Assembly: GCF_027474405.1 (NCBI RefSeq)
Contig: NZ_CP114871.1
Span: forward strand, 3,047,001-3,111,000
Source: Caulobacter sp. NIBR2454
Lineage (GTDB): Bacteria > Pseudomonadota > Alphaproteobacteria > Caulobacterales > Caulobacteraceae
Length of the DNA: 64,000 nucleotides
Reading direction: 5' to 3'
Shown here: piece after piece, positions 33,845 through 43,580 of the stretch
Position numbering within the stretch: the first letter of the stretch is position 1
Layout of the letters: every line of letters starts with the position of its first letter
Made by a program: the position numbers and the translations under genes
The notes under the pieces: generated by a model
Told to the model about the DNA's origin: nothing
What the model saw: only the letters and a program-made list of their open reading frames with translations
Database searches by the model: none

Positions 33845-36288
33845 AAGTCCCCGAACCAGTCCGTCTCGCCGCCGATCGGCATGCCAGGCGGCGTGGCGGG
33901 GATGCGGCGTTCCTGGGCCAACAAGGGCGCAAGCTTGTCACGGTCGTTGAGCAGACCGGCCAGCCAGCGCGCATGCACGCTCTCGGCGTCCGCCCCCTTG
34001 GCCGACCCCAGCCGCTTGGCCAGGTCGTCCAGCCGCGCGGCGAGGATCGAGGCGGCGGTCGGCGACACGTTCGGATCGTCCTTAGCTGCGGCCAGGGCGA
34101 ACACCGTCCGCGCCTGCACCCGGCGACGCACGTCGGCCAGACGGCCGGCGGGGACCGAGCCGTCGAAGGCGCTGGCCAGGATGCGGCGGGTCAGCTCGTC
34201 CACGCCCACATTGGCCGGGTCGCGGCGATGCTGGTCGGCCACGCGGTTGAGGCGCGTCGGGTCCAGCAGGTTGCTCAGGGTCATCCCCGCCGCCACATCG
34301 GCCGCCACCAGCGGGTCGAACACAGGCCCGCCCATGGTGCGGAACACCTCGATCTCGTGCTGGCGGTCGCTGTCGCCGGAATTGCCCGAGGATAGGTAAG
34401 GCAGCACCGCCTCCGGCACGTCCAGGTTGGCGGCCTCCAGAGTGGTCATCAGCGCGTCCAGCGCCGCGCGCTGGTGCGTGGCCGGAACCACGGCGGCCGC
34501 TTCATGCCCGTCGCCCTTCACCGAATAGGCGAAGTCCAGCCCGCCGATCAGCTTCACCGCCGCCTCGGCCTGATAGCGATGCAGCAGATAGACCGGCACG
34601 AACTTGCGGCGCAGCTCGTTGGCGCCCTCGCCCGGATGCAGGGCCTTCAGGCCATAGGTCTCCACCGCGACCTTGCGCACGCCCATCATGCGGACCAGTT
34701 CCGCCGCAGGGTCCGAACCATCATCCCACAGGCTGCCCCAGGGCTGGCCGAACGTACCCGAGCGGGCGTCCGCGTCCGTAGTGTAGCGCAGCTTGCCCGC
34801 CGCCGCGGCCTTGGCGTCGGCGCTCGCCTTGTCGCCATACAGCCAATCGACGATGAACTTGTCCCAGGCCCCGACGCCGACGCCATAGGCGTCCGACAGG
34901 TCGATCTGGCCATTGGCCACGCTCAGGCGCGGGGCGGGATAGTCCATGACCGACTCGCGGCCCTGGGTGCTGGCGGCGAAGTTGTGCGCGAAGCCCAGGG
35001 CGTGGCCCACCTCGTGCGCAGACAGCTGGCGCATGCGGGCCAGGGACGCCACCACCGGATCGTTCGGCGTGCCGGTCCCGACCTTGTCGGCGCCCACCAG
35101 GGCCTCGAAGATCATCATGTCCTGGCGCACCCGCAGCGAGCCGAGCAGGACCGAGCCCTTGATGATCTCGCCCGTGCGCGGATCGGCGATCGCCTGGCCG
35201 TAGGACCAGCCGCGCGTCGCCCGGTTGGTCCAGTTGATGACGTTGTAGCGAACGTCCAGCGGGTCGGCGCCCTCGGGCAGGATCTCCACGCGATAGGCGT
35301 CGATATAGCCGGCGTCCTCGAACGCCTTGGCCCACCAGGCCGCGCCTTCCTGCAGGGCGGTGCGGATCGGTTCCGGCGCGGCGCGGTCCACGTAGAAGAC
35401 GATGGGCTTCTTCACCCGCGACTTGGGCGCCGCCGGATCGGTCTTCTCCAGGCGGAAGCGCGACACCAGCCGCTGCACGATGGGGTCGCCCAGCGGGGCG
35501 GCGTAGTCGTTGACGATGTTGCCGAACGCGCCCGAGCGCTGGTCGAAGGCGCGGACCTCGAACCCCGGCTCCGGCAGTTTGATCAGCGAATGGCGCACCG
35601 CCAGGGTGATCAGCTTGGAGTCGGGCGCGATGTTGCGCACCTCCGGCCCCGGCGTTTCGGAGGCGAAGGTCAGCCGCGCCTCCATCTCGATATTGTCGGG
35701 GAACACCTTGGTCGCCGCCGCGTCGGCCAGCGACAGGTCCGCCACCTGCTTGAAGCCGCCCTCGCCGCCCCGCTTCAGGGAGTCGGCGATGCCCATGACG
35801 TCGCGGGTCAGGAAGCTGGAGATGTCCACCACCAGGCGGCCGTCGGCCTCCTCGCGCTCGATCTTGCCGGCCCAGACGGTGGAATAGGCGAAGCTGTCGC
35901 GGGCGGCGGCCTGTTCGTCAGGCCCGGCCCCCTCGGCGCGGAACTTAGGGTTCTCGTACTCGACCACGACCTTGCCGCCGATGCGGCGGAAGACCAGCAG
36001 CCGCCCCTCGCCCGCCGCCGCCTTGTCCAGGCCGATCGGCGCCGAGCCCAGGCCGGTCTTCAGCGCGGGCATGTAGATGTAGCGGCCGGCGATCCCGTCC
36101 TTGCCGGGCTTGGGCAGTGACAACATCACCTTGCCCTGCGCGGCGTCCACCAGGACGGGCAGCAGGCCCTCCTTGCGCTCGACGCTGGAAGCAGCGGCGG
36201 GCTTGGCCGCCTGCGCCTGCGCCAGTTGCGGCGCCGCCGCCATAAGAGCCGTCGCGGCCACGGCCGCCATCAACATACGCTTGCCCAT
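33841..36288 (-). CDS. large exported zinc metalloprotease (DUF5117/DUF4953 type)
   Basis: 815-residue secreted protein: signal peptide MGKRMLMAAVAATALMAAAPQLAQAQA, a long N-terminal domain of the DUF5117/5118 kind, then the protease block 'QLSAHEVGHALGFAHNFA' with the zinc-binding HExxH and downstream His (near residues 420-430). The C-terminal part ('HPGEGANELRRKFVPVYLLHRYQAEAAVK' in pieces) matches the DUF4953 region. Likely periplasmic or outer-membrane-associated; substrate unknown. The open frame upstream to 36639 is not used: the ATG at 36288 opens the signal peptide. Confidence 0.9.
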   Translation of the reverse strand: MGKRMLMAAVAATALMAAAPQLAQAQAAKPAAASSVERKEGLLPVLVDAAQGKVMLSLPKPGKDGIAGRYIYMPALKTGLGSAPIGLDKAAAGEGRLLVFRRIGGKVVVEYENPKFRAEGAGPDEQAAARDSFAYSTVWAGKIEREEADGRLVVDISSFLTRDVMGIADSLKRGGEGGFKQVADLSLADAAATKVFPDNIEMEARLTFASETPGPEVRNIAPDSKLITLAVRHSLIKLPEPGFEVRAFDQRSGAFGNIVNDYAAPLGDPIVQRLVSRFRLEKTDPAAPKSRVKKPIVFYVDRAAPEPIRTALQEGAAWWAKAFEDAGYIDAYRVEILPEGADPLDVRYNVINWTNRATRGWSYGQAIADPRTGEIIKGSVLLGSLRVRQDMMIFEALVGADKVGTGTPNDPVVASLARMRQLSAHEVGHALGFAHNFAASTQGRESVMDYPAPRLSVANGQIDLSDAYGVGVGAWDKFIVDWLYGDKASADAKAAAAGKLRYTTDADARSGTFGQPWGSLWDDGSDPAAELVRMMGVRKVAVETYGLKALHPGEGANELRRKFVPVYLLHRYQAEAAVKLIGGLDFAYSVKGDGHEAAAVVPATHQRAALDALMTTLEAANLDVPEAVLPYLSSGNSGDSDRQHEIEVFRTMGGPVFDPLVAADVAAGMTLSNLLDPTRLNRVADQHRRDPANVGVDELTRRILASAFDGSVPAGRLADVRRRVQARTVFALAAAKDDPNVSPTAASILAARLDDLAKRLGSAKGADAESVHARWLAGLLNDRDKLAPLLAQERRIPATPPGMPIGGETDWFGDF

Positions 36289-36415
36289 GGAACTCCCCCC
36301 GGAACTTGAAGCGAAAGGGATAGGGGCAGTTTCGGCGACCGTCGAGACATAGCAGCGGTCGCCGCGATGAACGCCGCCTCTTGCTCGATCGACAGGCGTC
36401 GCCCAATAACCGCGC

Positions 36416-37663
36416 ATGGTTGCGTTCCGGCCCCTTTTCTTGCGCCTGCCCCGGCTCCAGACCGAGAGCGACGAGTTTCTGCACCTCGACGCCCTGCGGT
36501 TCCTGGCGGCGGCCGGGATCGTCTTCTTCCATCTGATGGGCGAACTGCGCCTGCCGGACCTGGGCGAGGACATGATCAAGCGGTCGGGGCCGCTGAACCT
36601 TCTGGTCGATCTGTTCTTCGTGGTCTCGGGCATCGTCATCGCCCACGCCTATGCCGGGCGGCTGAAGACCCCGGCCGACTATGGCCGCTTCCTGCAAAAG
36701 CGGGTGGCGCGGCTGGCGCCCTTGCACTGGCTGACCCTGCTGGCCTTCCTGCCGCTGCAGGCCTGGCTGATGCCGGGCCGCTTCGCCAAGCTGGATATCG
36801 GCTGCCTGGCGCCCACGGCCCTGTTCCTGCACGCCATCCCAAACTGCGGCGGCCTGAGGTTCAACTTCCCCAGCTGGTCCATCGGGGCCGAGATGATGAT
36901 GTACGTGGCCCTGCCGGCCTTCCTCATCCTCTATCGCCGCGCCTGGAGCCTGTTCCTGGCCGCCGCCCTGGTGCTGGTCTTCCTCTACGCCGTCGGCCGG
37001 GCCGGGCCGATCAACCGGCCCTGGTGGGAGTGGACCTTCGACTGGGGCGTCATGCGCGCCCTGCCCGCCTTCATGATCGGACTGGGCCTCTACGCCATTC
37101 GCGACAAGCTGCGCCTGCTGCCCGCGCCCAAGCTGCTGCTGGCCGCCACGACCCTGGCCTATATCCTCGGCATGTACTTTCGGGTCCCCAAGGCGATCCT
37201 GGTGCTGGTGGTCTATGCCTGCGCGGCCACGGCCCTGGCGGCGGACCTGCGGGGCAAGGTCGACGGCCTGACCCGCCGCCTGGCGCCGCTGGGTCAGCTG
37301 ACCTACTCGCTCTACATGTGGCACGCCTTCTTCCTGCTGTTCTTCGTCCAGCAGCTGCCCCGGCGGACGGGGATCGGCCATGACGTCTGGATCGCCCTTT
37401 CGGCGCCCCTGCTGATGATCGTCGCCTATGTCTCGCTGTTCGCGTTCGAGCGGCCGATGCGCGCATGGATATCCGGTCTGCCGTTGTTTCCCCGCAAGAC
37501 GGGTGACGCCCCCGCCCCTTCTCTGGTATCAGCCGCCGATGACCTTCCTTCGGTCCATTCCGCGAATTACGCGCCCGGCGTGACGCCGCCCGCTGAGGCC
37601 GCGCGCGCGCCGGGATCGCCGATCACCGCCCCCTCCGCTCCCCGCAGCGGCGAAGCCGTCTGA
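36416..37663 (+). CDS. acyltransferase family membrane protein (OafA/YrhL type)
   Basis: 415-residue multi-pass acyltransferase-3 protein. It begins 'HLDALRFLAAAGIVFFHLMGE', the H-x-D-x-L-R family start with a downstream His, then about ten helices to residue 350. It transfers acyl groups, often acetyl, to sugars of surface polysaccharides. The C-terminal 60 residues are Pro/Ala-rich and cytosolic. It ends 26 bases before ileS, so may run into it. Divergent from the metalloprotease gene. Confidence 0.88.
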   Translation: MVAFRPLFLRLPRLQTESDEFLHLDALRFLAAAGIVFFHLMGELRLPDLGEDMIKRSGPLNLLVDLFFVVSGIVIAHAYAGRLKTPADYGRFLQKRVARLAPLHWLTLLAFLPLQAWLMPGRFAKLDIGCLAPTALFLHAIPNCGGLRFNFPSWSIGAEMMMYVALPAFLILYRRAWSLFLAAALVLVFLYAVGRAGPINRPWWEWTFDWGVMRALPAFMIGLGLYAIRDKLRLLPAPKLLLAATTLAYILGMYFRVPKAILVLVVYACAATALAADLRGKVDGLTRRLAPLGQLTYSLYMWHAFFLLFFVQQLPRRTGIGHDVWIALSAPLLMIVAYVSLFAFERPMRAWISGLPLFPRKTGDAPAPSLVSAADDLPSVHSANYAPGVTPPAEAARAPGSPITAPSAPRSGEAV

Positions 37664-37689
37664 CGACGGCGCCTGATTTTTCGAGACGA

Positions 37690-40623
37690 ATGACCATGGC
37701 CGACGACGCCACCCCGACCACCGGCCGCGACTATCGCGAGACGGTTTTCCTGCCCGAAACCCCGTTCCCCATGCGCGGCGGCCTGCCCCAGAAGGAGCCG
37801 CAGATCCTCGCCGACTGGGGCGACCTTTACGGCGCCATGCGCAAGGCGCGCCAGGACGCCGGCGCGCCCCTGTTCGTACTGCATGACGGCCCGCCCTACG
37901 CCAACGGCCCGATCCACATCGGCCATTCGCTGAACAAGCTGCTGAAGGACTTCGTCGTCCGCTCGCGCTTCGCCCTGGGCTTCGACGTCGATTACGTGCC
38001 CGGCTGGGACTGCCACGGCCTGCCCATCGAGTGGAAGATCGAGGAAGAGTTCCGCGCCAAGGGCCGCCGCAAGGACGAGGTTCCCGCCGCCGAGTTCCGT
38101 TCGCGCTGCCGCGAATACGCCGGCGAGTGGATCGAGATCCAGAAGGAAGAGTTCAAGCGCCTCGGCGTCCTGGGGAACTGGGAAGGCCGCTATGCGACCA
38201 TGGACTACGCGACCGAAGCCAAGATCACCGGCGAGTTCCACAAGTTCCTGATGAGCGGCCAGCTCTATCGCGGCTCCAAGCCCGTGATGTGGAGCCCGGT
38301 CGAGCGCACCGCCCTGGCCGACGCCGAGGTCGAGTACCACGACCAGGTCTCGCCGATGATCTGGGTGAAGTTCCCGGTGACGAGCACCGGGCAGGTCGGC
38401 GCGACGAAAGATGAGCCGAAGGCCCTAGGCCTTGGTGCATCTGTCCTCATCTGGACCACCACGCCTTGGACCATCCCCGCCAATCGGGCCGTGAGTTACA
38501 ACCCAGAAATCTCCTATGGCCTGTACCGAGTGGAGGCGATTGAGGAGGGCTTGGAATTCGAGCCTTGGGTCACCATCGGGGAGCAACTGATCGTCGCCGA
38601 CAAGCTTGCAGAGCAGGTGTTTGCCGCCGCGAAGATCGCGAAGTTCGAGCGGGTCGGCGACGTCAATCCCGACAATCTGCTGAGATTGGCCCACCCACTC
38701 GCCAAGCTAGACCAGTACTATAGATTCCCGGTTCACATGCTGGCCGGCGATCACGTCACCGACGACGCGGGTACGGGCTTCGTCCACACCGCCCCCGGCC
38801 ACGGCCAGGAAGACTATCAGGTCTGGCTCGCCCACGGCCACCGCGAGATCCCCGACACCGTCGACCCGGACGGCGCCTACTATCCGTCCGTCGCCCTGTT
38901 CGGCGGCCTCAAGGTGCTGGAGACCGAGGGCAAGAAGGCCGGCAAGTTCGGCCCCGCCAACGGCGCGGTGATGGAGAAGCTGATCGAGGCTGGCGCCCTG
39001 CTTGCCCGCGGCCGGCTGGAGCACTCCTATCCCCACAGCTGGCGCTCCAAGGCGCCGGTGATCTACCGCAACACCCCCCAGTGGTTCATCCGCATGGACC
39101 ATGAGGGCGAGGGTGGGACCCTGCGCAACAAGGCGTTGGCCGCCATCGACGCCACCGCCTTCCACCCCGCCCAGGGCCGCAACCGCATCCGCGGCATGGT
39201 CGAGACGCGCCCGGACTGGCTGATCAGCCGCCAGCGCAACTGGGGCACGCCGCTGGCCATGTTCGTCGACAAGGAGACGGGCGAGCCGCTGCATGACCCC
39301 GAGGTCAATCAGCGCATCATCGACGCCATGAAGGCCGAGGGCGCCGACGCCTGGTTCACCCGTCCGGTGACCGACTTCCTCGGCGCGCACGATCCGGCCC
39401 GCTACGAGAAGATCGAGGACATCCTCGACGTCTGGTTCGACAGCGGCTGCACCCACGCCTTCACCATCGAGGGCCGCGCCGATTCCAAATGGCCCGCCGA
39501 CCTTTATCTCGAAGGCTCCGACCAGCATCGCGGCTGGTTCCAGTCGTCACTGCTGGAAGGCTGCGGCACCCGCGGCCGCGCGCCCTACAATGCGATCCTG
39601 ACCCACGGCTTCACCCTCGACGAGAACGGCGAGAAGATGTCGAAGTCGAAGGGCAACACGATCGCCCCGCAGTCGGTCATCAAGGAAAGCGGCGCCGAGA
39701 TCCTGCGCCTGTGGGTCGCCTCGGTGGACTATGCCGACGACCAGCGCATCGGAAAGCAGATCCTGCAGGGCGTCGCCGACGCCTATCGCAAGCTGCGCAA
39801 CACGGTGCGCTACCTGCTGGGCGCCCTGGCCGGCTTCGACGACGCCGAGCGCCTGCCGCTGGACCGGATGCCGCCGCTGGAACGGTATGTCCTGCACCGC
39901 CTGCACGAACTGGATGGTCAGGTCCGCGCCGCCTACGCCGAGTACCGGTTCAGCGACGTCCTGCGCCCCATCGCCGAGTTCTGCGCCCAGGACCTGTCGT
40001 CCTTCTATTTCGACATCCGCAAGGACGCTCTCTACTGCGACAGCCCCGACAGCGAACGCCGCCGGGCCTGCCGCACGGTGATGGACGCCGTCTTCGAGCG
40101 CCTGACCATCTGGCTGGCGCCGCTGACGCCGTTCACGATGGAGGAAGCCTGGACCACGCGCTTCCCCGACGCCGGCTCCAACTGCCTGCGCGTGATTCCG
40201 GAAACCCCGGCCGAGTGGAAGAACGACGCCGAGGCCGCCCGCTGGGCCAAGGTCGAGCTGGTCACCCGAGCGGTCACCGGCGCCCTTGAGATCGAGCGCC
40301 GTGAAAAGCGCATCGGCTCGGCGCTGGAAGCCGCGCCGGTCGTCCATGTGGCCGACGCCGACCTGCTGGCCGCCTTCGACGGCCTGGACGCCGCCGAAAT
40401 CTTCCGCACCAGCCAGGCGACCCTGGTCGCCGGCGACGGTCCGGCTGACGCCTTCCGCTCGGAAGACGTGAAGGCCGTGGCGGTCGAACCCACCCTCGCC
40501 CAGGGCGCCAAGTGCGCCCGCTCCTGGCGGGTCCTGCCGGAGGTCGGCTCCGATCCTCGCTATCCGGACCTGTCGCTGCGGGACGCTCAAGCCGTCGCCG
40601 CCTGGGATGCCGCCCATGGCTAA
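37690..40623 (+). CDS. ileS: isoleucyl-tRNA synthetase
   Basis: Charges tRNA-Ile with isoleucine; 977 residues. The class I signatures are HIGH (76-79) and KMSKS (649-653). The CP1 editing domain spans about 200-420. Between about 38,395 and 38,735 (residues 235-348) codon use shifts: CTA, CTT, GCA, TCT and AGA codons appear that are rare elsewhere in the gene, yet the frame is intact. This hints at a recombined or foreign patch. The stop overlaps lspA. MTMADD offers two close starts. Confidence 0.97.
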   Translation: MTMADDATPTTGRDYRETVFLPETPFPMRGGLPQKEPQILADWGDLYGAMRKARQDAGAPLFVLHDGPPYANGPIHIGHSLNKLLKDFVVRSRFALGFDVDYVPGWDCHGLPIEWKIEEEFRAKGRRKDEVPAAEFRSRCREYAGEWIEIQKEEFKRLGVLGNWEGRYATMDYATEAKITGEFHKFLMSGQLYRGSKPVMWSPVERTALADAEVEYHDQVSPMIWVKFPVTSTGQVGATKDEPKALGLGASVLIWTTTPWTIPANRAVSYNPEISYGLYRVEAIEEGLEFEPWVTIGEQLIVADKLAEQVFAAAKIAKFERVGDVNPDNLLRLAHPLAKLDQYYRFPVHMLAGDHVTDDAGTGFVHTAPGHGQEDYQVWLAHGHREIPDTVDPDGAYYPSVALFGGLKVLETEGKKAGKFGPANGAVMEKLIEAGALLARGRLEHSYPHSWRSKAPVIYRNTPQWFIRMDHEGEGGTLRNKALAAIDATAFHPAQGRNRIRGMVETRPDWLISRQRNWGTPLAMFVDKETGEPLHDPEVNQRIIDAMKAEGADAWFTRPVTDFLGAHDPARYEKIEDILDVWFDSGCTHAFTIEGRADSKWPADLYLEGSDQHRGWFQSSLLEGCGTRGRAPYNAILTHGFTLDENGEKMSKSKGNTIAPQSVIKESGAEILRLWVASVDYADDQRIGKQILQGVADAYRKLRNTVRYLLGALAGFDDAERLPLDRMPPLERYVLHRLHELDGQVRAAYAEYRFSDVLRPIAEFCAQDLSSFYFDIRKDALYCDSPDSERRRACRTVMDAVFERLTIWLAPLTPFTMEEAWTTRFPDAGSNCLRVIPETPAEWKNDAEAARWAKVELVTRAVTGALEIERREKRIGSALEAAPVVHVADADLLAAFDGLDAAEIFRTSQATLVAGDGPADAFRSEDVKAVAVEPTLAQGAKCARSWRVLPEVGSDPRYPDLSLRDAQAVAAWDAAHG

Positions 40624-41107
40624 GCCGAACATCACCCGCTGGGGCTGGATCGCCTACGCCATCGCCGCGGCGGTCATCGTCGTCGATCAGGCGGTGAAGT
40701 ACTGGATCCTCAACATCTACGACCTGCCCCTGCGGGGGTCGGTCGAGGTGGCGGGCCCCTTCTACCTGACCATGGTGTGGAACCAGGGCGTCAGCTTCGG
40801 CCTGCTGCAGGCCGGGCACGACCTGGCCCGCTGGGCTCTGGCCGGCTTCTCCCTGGCGGTGGCCTTCTTCCTGGCCGGCTGGGCGCGCAAGACCGAGCGC
40901 CCGATGCTGGGTCTTGCGCTCGGCCTCGTCATCGGCGGCGCGCTGGGCAACCTGATCGACCGGGTTCGCTTCGCCGCCGTGGCCGACTTCCTGGACTTCT
41001 CGCGGCTTTATTTTCCGTGGGTGTTCAACATCGCCGACGCTGGAATCACCGTCGGCGTGGTGCTGCTGCTGATCGACAGCCTGTTCGGGGACAGCGCCAA
41101 ACGCTGA
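40616..41107 (+). CDS. lspA: lipoprotein signal peptidase LspA
   Basis: Aspartic membrane protease that removes signal peptides from prolipoproteins. About 163 residues, four helices. Conserved catalytic aspartates are seen in 'NLIDRVRFAAVADFLDF' and 'FNIADAGI'. 'DQAVKYWIL' near residue 25 is also typical. Start may be 40607 (MPPMAK) or 40616 (MAK); both overlap the ileS end, showing coupling. Its natural substrate bamF follows. Confidence 0.96.
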   Translation: MAKPNITRWGWIAYAIAAAVIVVDQAVKYWILNIYDLPLRGSVEVAGPFYLTMVWNQGVSFGLLQAGHDLARWALAGFSLAVAFFLAGWARKTERPMLGLALGLVIGGALGNLIDRVRFAAVADFLDFSRLYFPWVFNIADAGITVGVVLLLIDSLFGDSAKR

Positions 41108-41152
41108 CCCTAAAGGGCCGGCCGAAATAACAACGACTGTTTCAAGTCTGCA

Positions 41153-41171
41153 ATCGTATCTGGTATACGAT
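41153..41171. promoter_or_regulatory. palindrome in the lspA-bamF gap
   Basis: ATCGTAT (41153-41159) and ATACGAT (41165-41171) are perfect inverted 7-base arms around CTGGT, in an AT-rich stretch of the 180-base gap before bamF. It resembles a repressor operator or promoter-overlapping site. No terminator-like T run follows. Confidence 0.4.
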
Positions 41172-41287
41172 CGTCTAACAAAACTGCGACGATCAAGGTG
41201 AGGTGAAGCCGTTTACGCCTCCCCTCCAAATGCGGTATCTGCGACGTCCGTATGTAGGCCGGGGGCGGCCGCTGGAGCTTGGATTTC

Positions 41288-41842
41288 ATGAGTTTGACCC
41301 GCGTCGTCGCGATCGCCGCCATCATCAGCGCCGCCGGATTGGCGGGCTGCCAGAGCGCCTCCAAGGCCCTGGGCATGTCGAAGGTCACCCCGGATGAGTT
41401 CCGCGTCGTCACCAAGGCGCCGCTCGTCCTGCCGCCCGATTTCTCCCTGCGTCCGCCCGCACCCGGCCAGCCGCGCGCCGCCGAACTGGCGCCCGACAGC
41501 GCCGCCCGCGCCCAGCTTCAGGGCCAGGCCGCCGCGGCCGATCGCTCGCAGGGCGAGAACATCCTCGTGGCCCGCGCCGGCGGCGGCTCCGCCGACCCGC
41601 TGATCCGCTTCGTCGTCGACGACGAAAACGGTGAGCTCGCCCACAAGGACAAAAGCTTCGCCGACCGCGTGATGTTCTGGCGCAAGGATCAACCGGCTGC
41701 CGGCGGCGACGCCGCCACCGCCGGCCAGTCCGCGCCAGTCGTCAGCGCCGAGGCCGAAGAGCAGCGCCTGAAAGCCCTCACGGGCGGCAAGGCGGTGGTG
41801 ATCTCCCGCGGCAGCGGCGGGATCAAACTGCCGGGCCTCTAA
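41288..41842 (+). CDS. bamF: DUF3035 lipoprotein, BAM complex subunit BamF
   Basis: 184-residue outer-membrane lipoprotein. Signal peptide with lipobox 'LAGC' (C22). The DUF3035 core starts 'LGMSKVTPDEFRVVTKAPLVLPPDFSLRPP', the landmark of the alphaproteobacterial BamF family, a lipoprotein accessory of the BAM beta-barrel assembly machine. The rest is Ala/Gly-rich and probably extended. An ATG at 41288 is preferred to a TTG at 41279. It follows lspA, the enzyme that matures it. Name by family, not by experiment here. Confidence 0.83.
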   Translation: MSLTRVVAIAAIISAAGLAGCQSASKALGMSKVTPDEFRVVTKAPLVLPPDFSLRPPAPGQPRAAELAPDSAARAQLQGQAAAADRSQGENILVARAGGGSADPLIRFVVDDENGELAHKDKSFADRVMFWRKDQPAAGGDAATAGQSAPVVSAEAEEQRLKALTGGKAVVISRGSGGIKLPGL

Positions 41843-41969
41843 GTCCGGGCTGCGTGGCGGCCCCCGCGGTCGCCACGGTCCCAGACGGCGCGTTGCGAGA
41901 CGGACTTGAACGACCGGCGGCTCGAACCGTCGGCGATCGCATCATCGCCTTGAAGGGACTGAAACCAAT

Positions 41970-43523
41970 ATGCGCCGAACCACGCTGACCGCCCTCGCCA
42001 CCATCCTGATGTTGGGGGCGAGCACAGTCGCCGTCGCCCAGGACAAGCCGGAAGCCAAGGGCGAAAAGCCCGCCGCCGCTTCCGAGGGCTGGGTCAAGGC
42101 TTCCGCCGAAGAGCGGACCGCCTCCATCACCAACACCATCAACGTGGCCGGCAAGGCGCTGCGCTACAAGGCGACGGCCGGCACGGTCACCATCCGCAAC
42201 GACGACGGCAAGCCCACCGGCAGCCTGTTCTACGTGGCCTACACCGCTGGTGATAAGCCCGACCCCAAGCGCCCGGTGACCTTCCTGTTCAACGGCGGCC
42301 CCGGATCGTCCTCGCTGTGGCTGCACATGGGCTCGTTCGGCCCGCAATGGATCAAGCCGGGCGAGCCGGAGGTGATGAAGCCCGGGCCCTTCTCCCTGGA
42401 GGCCAACCCCTACAACCTGCTGGGTGAAAGCGACCTGGTGTTCATCGACATGATGAACGCCGGCTATTCGCGTCCCCTGGGCGACACCCCGGCCAAGACC
42501 TTCTACGGCGTGGATCAGGACGTCGATGCGTTCTCGCGCGCCATCCAGCGCTATGTGACGATCAACAACCGCTGGGCCTCGCCCAAGTTCATCTTCGGCG
42601 AAAGCTACGGCACGCTTCGCGCCGGCGCCCTGGCCAACGAGCTGCAGGAAAGCGGCATGGCCCTGAACGGCGTCATCCTGCTGTCCTCGATCATGAACTA
42701 CGGCGTGCGTCAGCCGGGCTACGACCAGAACTACATGACGCTGTTCCCGACCTACGCGGCCACCGCCTGGTATCACAACCGCGTCCAGGACCGCCCCGCC
42801 GACCTGGCGACCTTCGTCCAGCAGGCGCGCGAGTTCACCAGCGGTCGTTACGCCGCCGCCCTGGCCAAGGGCGACACCATCTCCGCCGAGGAGAAGAGCG
42901 CCGTCGCCAATGAGATGGCGCGTTTCACGGGCCTGTCGCCGCAGTTCATCCTGAACAACAATCTGCGCGTCGAGCTGGGCCGCTTCCGCAAGGAGCTGCT
43001 GCGCGACCAGCGCCTGACCGTCGGCCGCCTGGACAGCCGCTATCGCGGCGTTGACGCCGACGCTGGCGGCGCCTCGCCAGAGGGCGACATCTCCAACGAC
43101 GCGATCACCGGCCCCTACGGCGGCATGGTGCGCGACTATGTGAACAACACCATCGGTTACAAGACCGACCTGGACTACCGCTTGTCGGCCCGCGACGCCG
43201 GCGGCTTCGAATGGGATTGGAGGCATCGCGCTCCGGGCCAGGGCTTCGGCGCCCAAACCACCCCCAACACCGCTGTCGACCTGTCCCTGGCCATGCGCAA
43301 CAACCCGCACCTGAAGGTCCTGGCGCTGAACGGCTATTACGACATGGCCACGCCGTTCTACGGCCTGGAGTTCGACGTCTCGCACATGATGCTCGAACCC
43401 GCGCAGCGCAAGAACGTCGAGCTGACCTACTACCCGTCCGGTCACATGATCTATCTGAACCCGGAAGCCATGAAGACCATGCATGACGACGTCGTGCGCT
43501 GGTACCGCAGCACGGCCCGCTAG
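41970..43523 (+). CDS. serine carboxypeptidase family (S10) peptidase
   Basis: 517-residue exported peptidase. Signal peptide ends 'STVAVAQ' near residue 23. The S10 fold shows the oxyanion 'NGGPGSSSLWLHMG', nucleophile S212 in 'GESYGT', an acid in 'NGYYDMATPF' and the C-terminal His in 'YPSGHMIY'. It trims C-terminal residues from peptides in the periplasm; specificity unknown. It has a strong terminator behind it. Confidence 0.94.
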   Translation: MRRTTLTALATILMLGASTVAVAQDKPEAKGEKPAAASEGWVKASAEERTASITNTINVAGKALRYKATAGTVTIRNDDGKPTGSLFYVAYTAGDKPDPKRPVTFLFNGGPGSSSLWLHMGSFGPQWIKPGEPEVMKPGPFSLEANPYNLLGESDLVFIDMMNAGYSRPLGDTPAKTFYGVDQDVDAFSRAIQRYVTINNRWASPKFIFGESYGTLRAGALANELQESGMALNGVILLSSIMNYGVRQPGYDQNYMTLFPTYAATAWYHNRVQDRPADLATFVQQAREFTSGRYAAALAKGDTISAEEKSAVANEMARFTGLSPQFILNNNLRVELGRFRKELLRDQRLTVGRLDSRYRGVDADAGGASPEGDISNDAITGPYGGMVRDYVNNTIGYKTDLDYRLSARDAGGFEWDWRHRAPGQGFGAQTTPNTAVDLSLAMRNNPHLKVLALNGYYDMATPFYGLEFDVSHMMLEPAQRKNVELTYYPSGHMIYLNPEAMKTMHDDVVRWYRSTAR

Positions 43524-43548
43524 GGACCGACGCTTCGGTTTGAAGACG

Positions 43549-43580
43549 CGCCCGGCTGGCCCTCCAGCCGGGCGTTTTTC
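43549..43580 (+). terminator. intrinsic terminator after the S10 gene
   Basis: CGCCCGGCTGG (43549-43559) pairs perfectly over 11 bp with CCAGCCGGGCG (43564-43574). T5 follows. It abuts the convergent TraB/GumN stop. Confidence 0.9.

Noticed and set aside
36334..36363. GGCGACCG/CGGTCGCC inverted repeat between the metalloprotease and acyltransferase genes
   Set aside because: Eight GC-rich pairs around a 14-base loop are expected by chance in DNA of this composition; nothing else supports a site.
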